NCBI RefSeq assembly: GCF_020907275.1
Contig: NZ_JAJJWI010000019.1
Coordinates: 18,196 to 82,195 of the forward strand
Origin: Pontibacter silvestris
Lineage (GTDB): Bacteria > Bacteroidota > Bacteroidia > Cytophagales > Hymenobacteraceae
Length of the DNA: 64,000 nt
Reading direction: 5' to 3'
Shown here: positions 63,101 through 64,000 of the stretch, in pieces
How the letters are laid out: each line of letters starts with the position of its first letter
How positions within the stretch are numbered: the stretch's first letter is position 1
The notes under the pieces: model-generated
The model's database searches: none
The model's input: only the letters and a program-made list of their open reading frames with translations
What the model was told of the DNA's origin: nothing
Program-made: the position numbers and the translations under genes

Positions 63101-63204
63101 TTGACCCGGAAGTTAACCTTGGAGGAATCTCCCCAGGCATTGATAATAGGGACTACTATCCTAAAACAAGGTCAATACTATTAGGTGTTAATGTTGGCTT
63201 CTAA
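60196..63204 (+). CDS. SusC/RagA-family TonB-dependent outer-membrane transporter
   Basis: A 1002-residue protein from the ATG at 60196 (MKKRSNTLIKL). It has a signal peptide to about residue 35, then the CarboxypepD_reg-like domain (ITVSGTVRDENGPIPGVVVRVKNSSNGTVTDADGNYTI, about 55-130) and the TonB box / SusC signature LEEVVVIGYGATTQSGVTGSIASV. The plug (SPDQLLQGKVAGLNISRSGDPNATPSIILRGPSTL, DVLKDASATAIYGSRASNGVIIVTT) and a 22-strand barrel ending in aromatic GVNVGF follow. It imports glycans or other nutrients bound by its SusD partner, whose gene begins 14 bases later. No sensor or sigma factor gene is in view. Confidence 0.95.
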   Translation: MKKRSNTLIKLKPIFIATVLCGSTMSFPGNTYADHYKKSSSFPLVKKVSKAEEITVSGTVRDENGPIPGVVVRVKNSSNGTVTDADGNYTIKANLNETLVFSMLGFQTQEVVVTSGKEDVTLAVDTKQLEEVVVIGYGATTQSGVTGSIASVKSSEFNAGVNSSPDQLLQGKVAGLNISRSGDPNATPSIILRGPSTLRTGAAQEPFYVIDGVPGASIDIVAPNDIVSIDVLKDASATAIYGSRASNGVIIVTTRRANAGEASITYNGYAAIENVSNQIDMLSGEQLRAYLAANDKSINPADDDGADNDWQDEVTRTGVSHNHNLSLSANTGKTNYNASVNYLENQGLIKGSSLDRLILRGRVEQKAFNDRLKLGISINHSTTNQSASPSAVLNYMLSFLPSYNIKDENGNYRENYQNGVANPVSLIDNNLDDTKTKTFLANALAELTILQGLKFTLSLSSQDEQTNRNIYYGRLSALAQNAGGVAIRNTYSDTRKVLESYFNYDKSFNKHSVGLLAGYSWQEDRTGEGFQTSNQGFTSDALSYNNLGLASPPSGYAPNYGTTAIQTLRLISFYGRVNYSFADKYLLQASLRNDGSSAFGVNNRWGLFPAVSAGWRINQEEFLKQATFLDDLKLRIGYGVTGNSLGFDPLIATTRYGSTGYFYYDGKLTNSIGPTQNANPDLKWERTAMANFGLDFSVLNGRVSGSVDVYDKRTSDLIWNYPVSTTQYFVNTLIANVGKMSNKGVELQLNVVPIDNNDFSWRTSLNLAHNKNEILSLSNDKFSLSEIRTAELGGQGQSGNTSQIIREGMPLGTFNIWHYMGKNEEGVSQFLKADGTITTTPSSADFVISGNAQPKLLYGWNNSFKYKNIDFNFFVRGNYGGKILNSTLAGLNNPTAAQIRNIPEFTLEESVNDYNAYLVSDRFLESGSYLRLDNTTLGYTFSPKPNGFKSLRVYITGTNLFTLTKYRGIDPEVNLGGISPGIDNRDYYPKTRSILLGVNVGF

Positions 63205-63218
63205 TTAACTAAAGACAA

Positions 63219-64000
63219 ATGAAAAAGTTTATTTACTCAAGCGCGATACTTTTTATCTTATCTGTTTCATCATCTTGTACAGATTTGGACGTAGATGTAG
63301 AGTCAGAGTTCAACCCATCTAATTTCCCTACAACTCAGGAGCAGTTTGCCGCTGCTACAGGCCCTATATATTCACAATTTAGTTCTCAGTATGCGGTGCC
63401 GTACTGGCGTTTGCAAGAGCTTTCTACAGATGCTGCTATTATTCCGGCCAGAGCAGGAAACTGGGATGACGGTGGACAATATCGTTTTCTGCATAAGCAT
63501 ACCTGGACGGTGGATCATCCTATTGTTCGATCAATATGGGAGTGGGGGTTTGGAGGCATTAATACAGCTAACCGTGTGTTACAGATATTTGAAGATGCCC
63601 AGCCTAGTACTACCGGAAATGAGTCGATAGCCCAGGTTAGAGCAATGCGCGCGCTCTTCTACTTTTTTATGATGGATACTTTTGGAAATGTACCTATCCT
63701 AACAACTTTTGGCAGTACAGAACTTCCTGCTACTGCTCCCCGAGCTGAAGTATTTGCCTTTATTGAGAGCGAGCTAAAAGCTGCTATACCAGATTTAAGT
63801 GAAGCTACAGGTTCAGTTACTTATGGCCGCCCAAACAAATACATGGCTTATGCTTTGTTGGAAAAGCTGTACCTGAATGCTGAGTACTACATTGGCACGC
63901 CAATGTATACGGAGGCAGTAGAAATGGCTGATAGTATTCTTGCTGCAAATAAATATGCTTTAACTGCCGATTACAGTTCGATGTTCATGCCAGATAACGG
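63219..64000 (+). CDS. SusD/RagB-family nutrient-binding lipoprotein, 5' part
   Basis: Open to the right edge: 260 codons are visible. It starts with a lipoprotein signal (MKKFIYSSAILFILSVSSSC, Cys20). The TPR-like helical region follows, with TTQEQFAAATGPIYSQF, WEWGFGGINTANRVL, VRAMRALFYFFMMDTFGNVPIL (the RALRAFYYF-type motif typical of SusD) and YGRPNKYMAYALLEKLYLNAEYY. It is the surface glycan-binding partner of the upstream SusC transporter. The C-terminal part lies beyond the window. Confidence 0.95.
   Translation, partial: MKKFIYSSAILFILSVSSSCTDLDVDVESEFNPSNFPTTQEQFAAATGPIYSQFSSQYAVPYWRLQELSTDAAIIPARAGNWDDGGQYRFLHKHTWTVDHPIVRSIWEWGFGGINTANRVLQIFEDAQPSTTGNESIAQVRAMRALFYFFMMDTFGNVPILTTFGSTELPATAPRAEVFAFIESELKAAIPDLSEATGSVTYGRPNKYMAYALLEKLYLNAEYYIGTPMYTEAVEMADSILAANKYALTADYSSMFMPDN

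Noticed and set aside
1-64000. Search for defence, phage, plasmid or CRISPR elements
   Set aside because: No transposase, integrase, restriction, toxin-antitoxin, Cas or phage structural motifs and no spaced direct repeats of the CRISPR type were seen in this window.

Overview
The window looks like a chromosomal segment of a Bacteroidota bacterium, most likely order Cytophagales, family Hymenobacteraceae (Pontibacter-like). That placement is my inference, made without a database search. It rests on the SusC/SusD pair at the right end, the abundance of SpII lipoproteins, Bacteroidota-restricted families (DUF4199, DUF5117-type zinc metalloprotease, LytTR two-component genes), AT-rich spacers without Shine-Dalgarno sequences, and several exact TAnnTTTG (-7) promoter motifs 15-45 bases upstream of start codons. 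I see no rRNA, tRNA, CRISPR array, transposase or phage gene. The segment reads as ordinary chromosome with scattered decay.

Layout. 1-5.8 kb: two lmo0937-like membrane miniproteins, an outer-membrane protein, a YbiT-type ABC-F ATPase with a degenerate second ATP site, a tandem DUF4199 pair and small secreted proteins, separated by unusually long perfect hairpins. 6-18.3 kb: cell-envelope and housekeeping genes (L,D-transpeptidase, two M48 peptidases, lipid kinase, metallophosphoesterase, Lon-N protein, MtgA, App1-like phosphatase, topoisomerase IB). 18.5-29.7 kb: a sugar-phosphate block (Pgi, beta-phosphoglucomutase, trehalose-phosphatase-like protein, GH65 phosphorylase, PfkB-type kinase, class II aldolase) with a P-type Ca2+ ATPase. 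These enzymes connect on paper from an alpha-glucobiose through beta-G1P, G6P, F6P and F1,6BP to triose phosphates. 30-34.1 kb: an osmoprotectant (OpuC-like) ABC importer beside two YsnF/AvaK stress proteins, which suggests an osmotic or general-stress neighbourhood.

34.4-43.8 kb: lipoproteins, yidC-pyrG, then a LytS/LytTR two-component pair flanking a TlpA-like thioredoxin gene broken by two frameshifts, and dinB. 43.9-53.4 kb: a decayed SDR gene with two in-frame stops, a PQQ-type sugar dehydrogenase lipoprotein, an intact SDR, a DJ-1/PfpI protein, a DctA-like symporter, CysM, pirin, and a RluF-like pseudouridine synthase whose catalytic Asp is Glu. 53.6-64 kb: a large zinc metalloprotease, a bestrophin-like channel, a secreted PHP-domain (CehA/McbA) hydrolase and the start of a SusC/SusD locus that runs off the window.

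I found no convincing new multi-gene defence or mobile system. The observations most worth a second look are the degenerate ABC-F site, the RluF homolog lacking canonical catalytic motifs, the HK-TlpA(broken)-RR cluster, the long perfect inverted repeats that overlap stop codons, and the GH65/OtsB/beta-PGM/PfkB sugar module.
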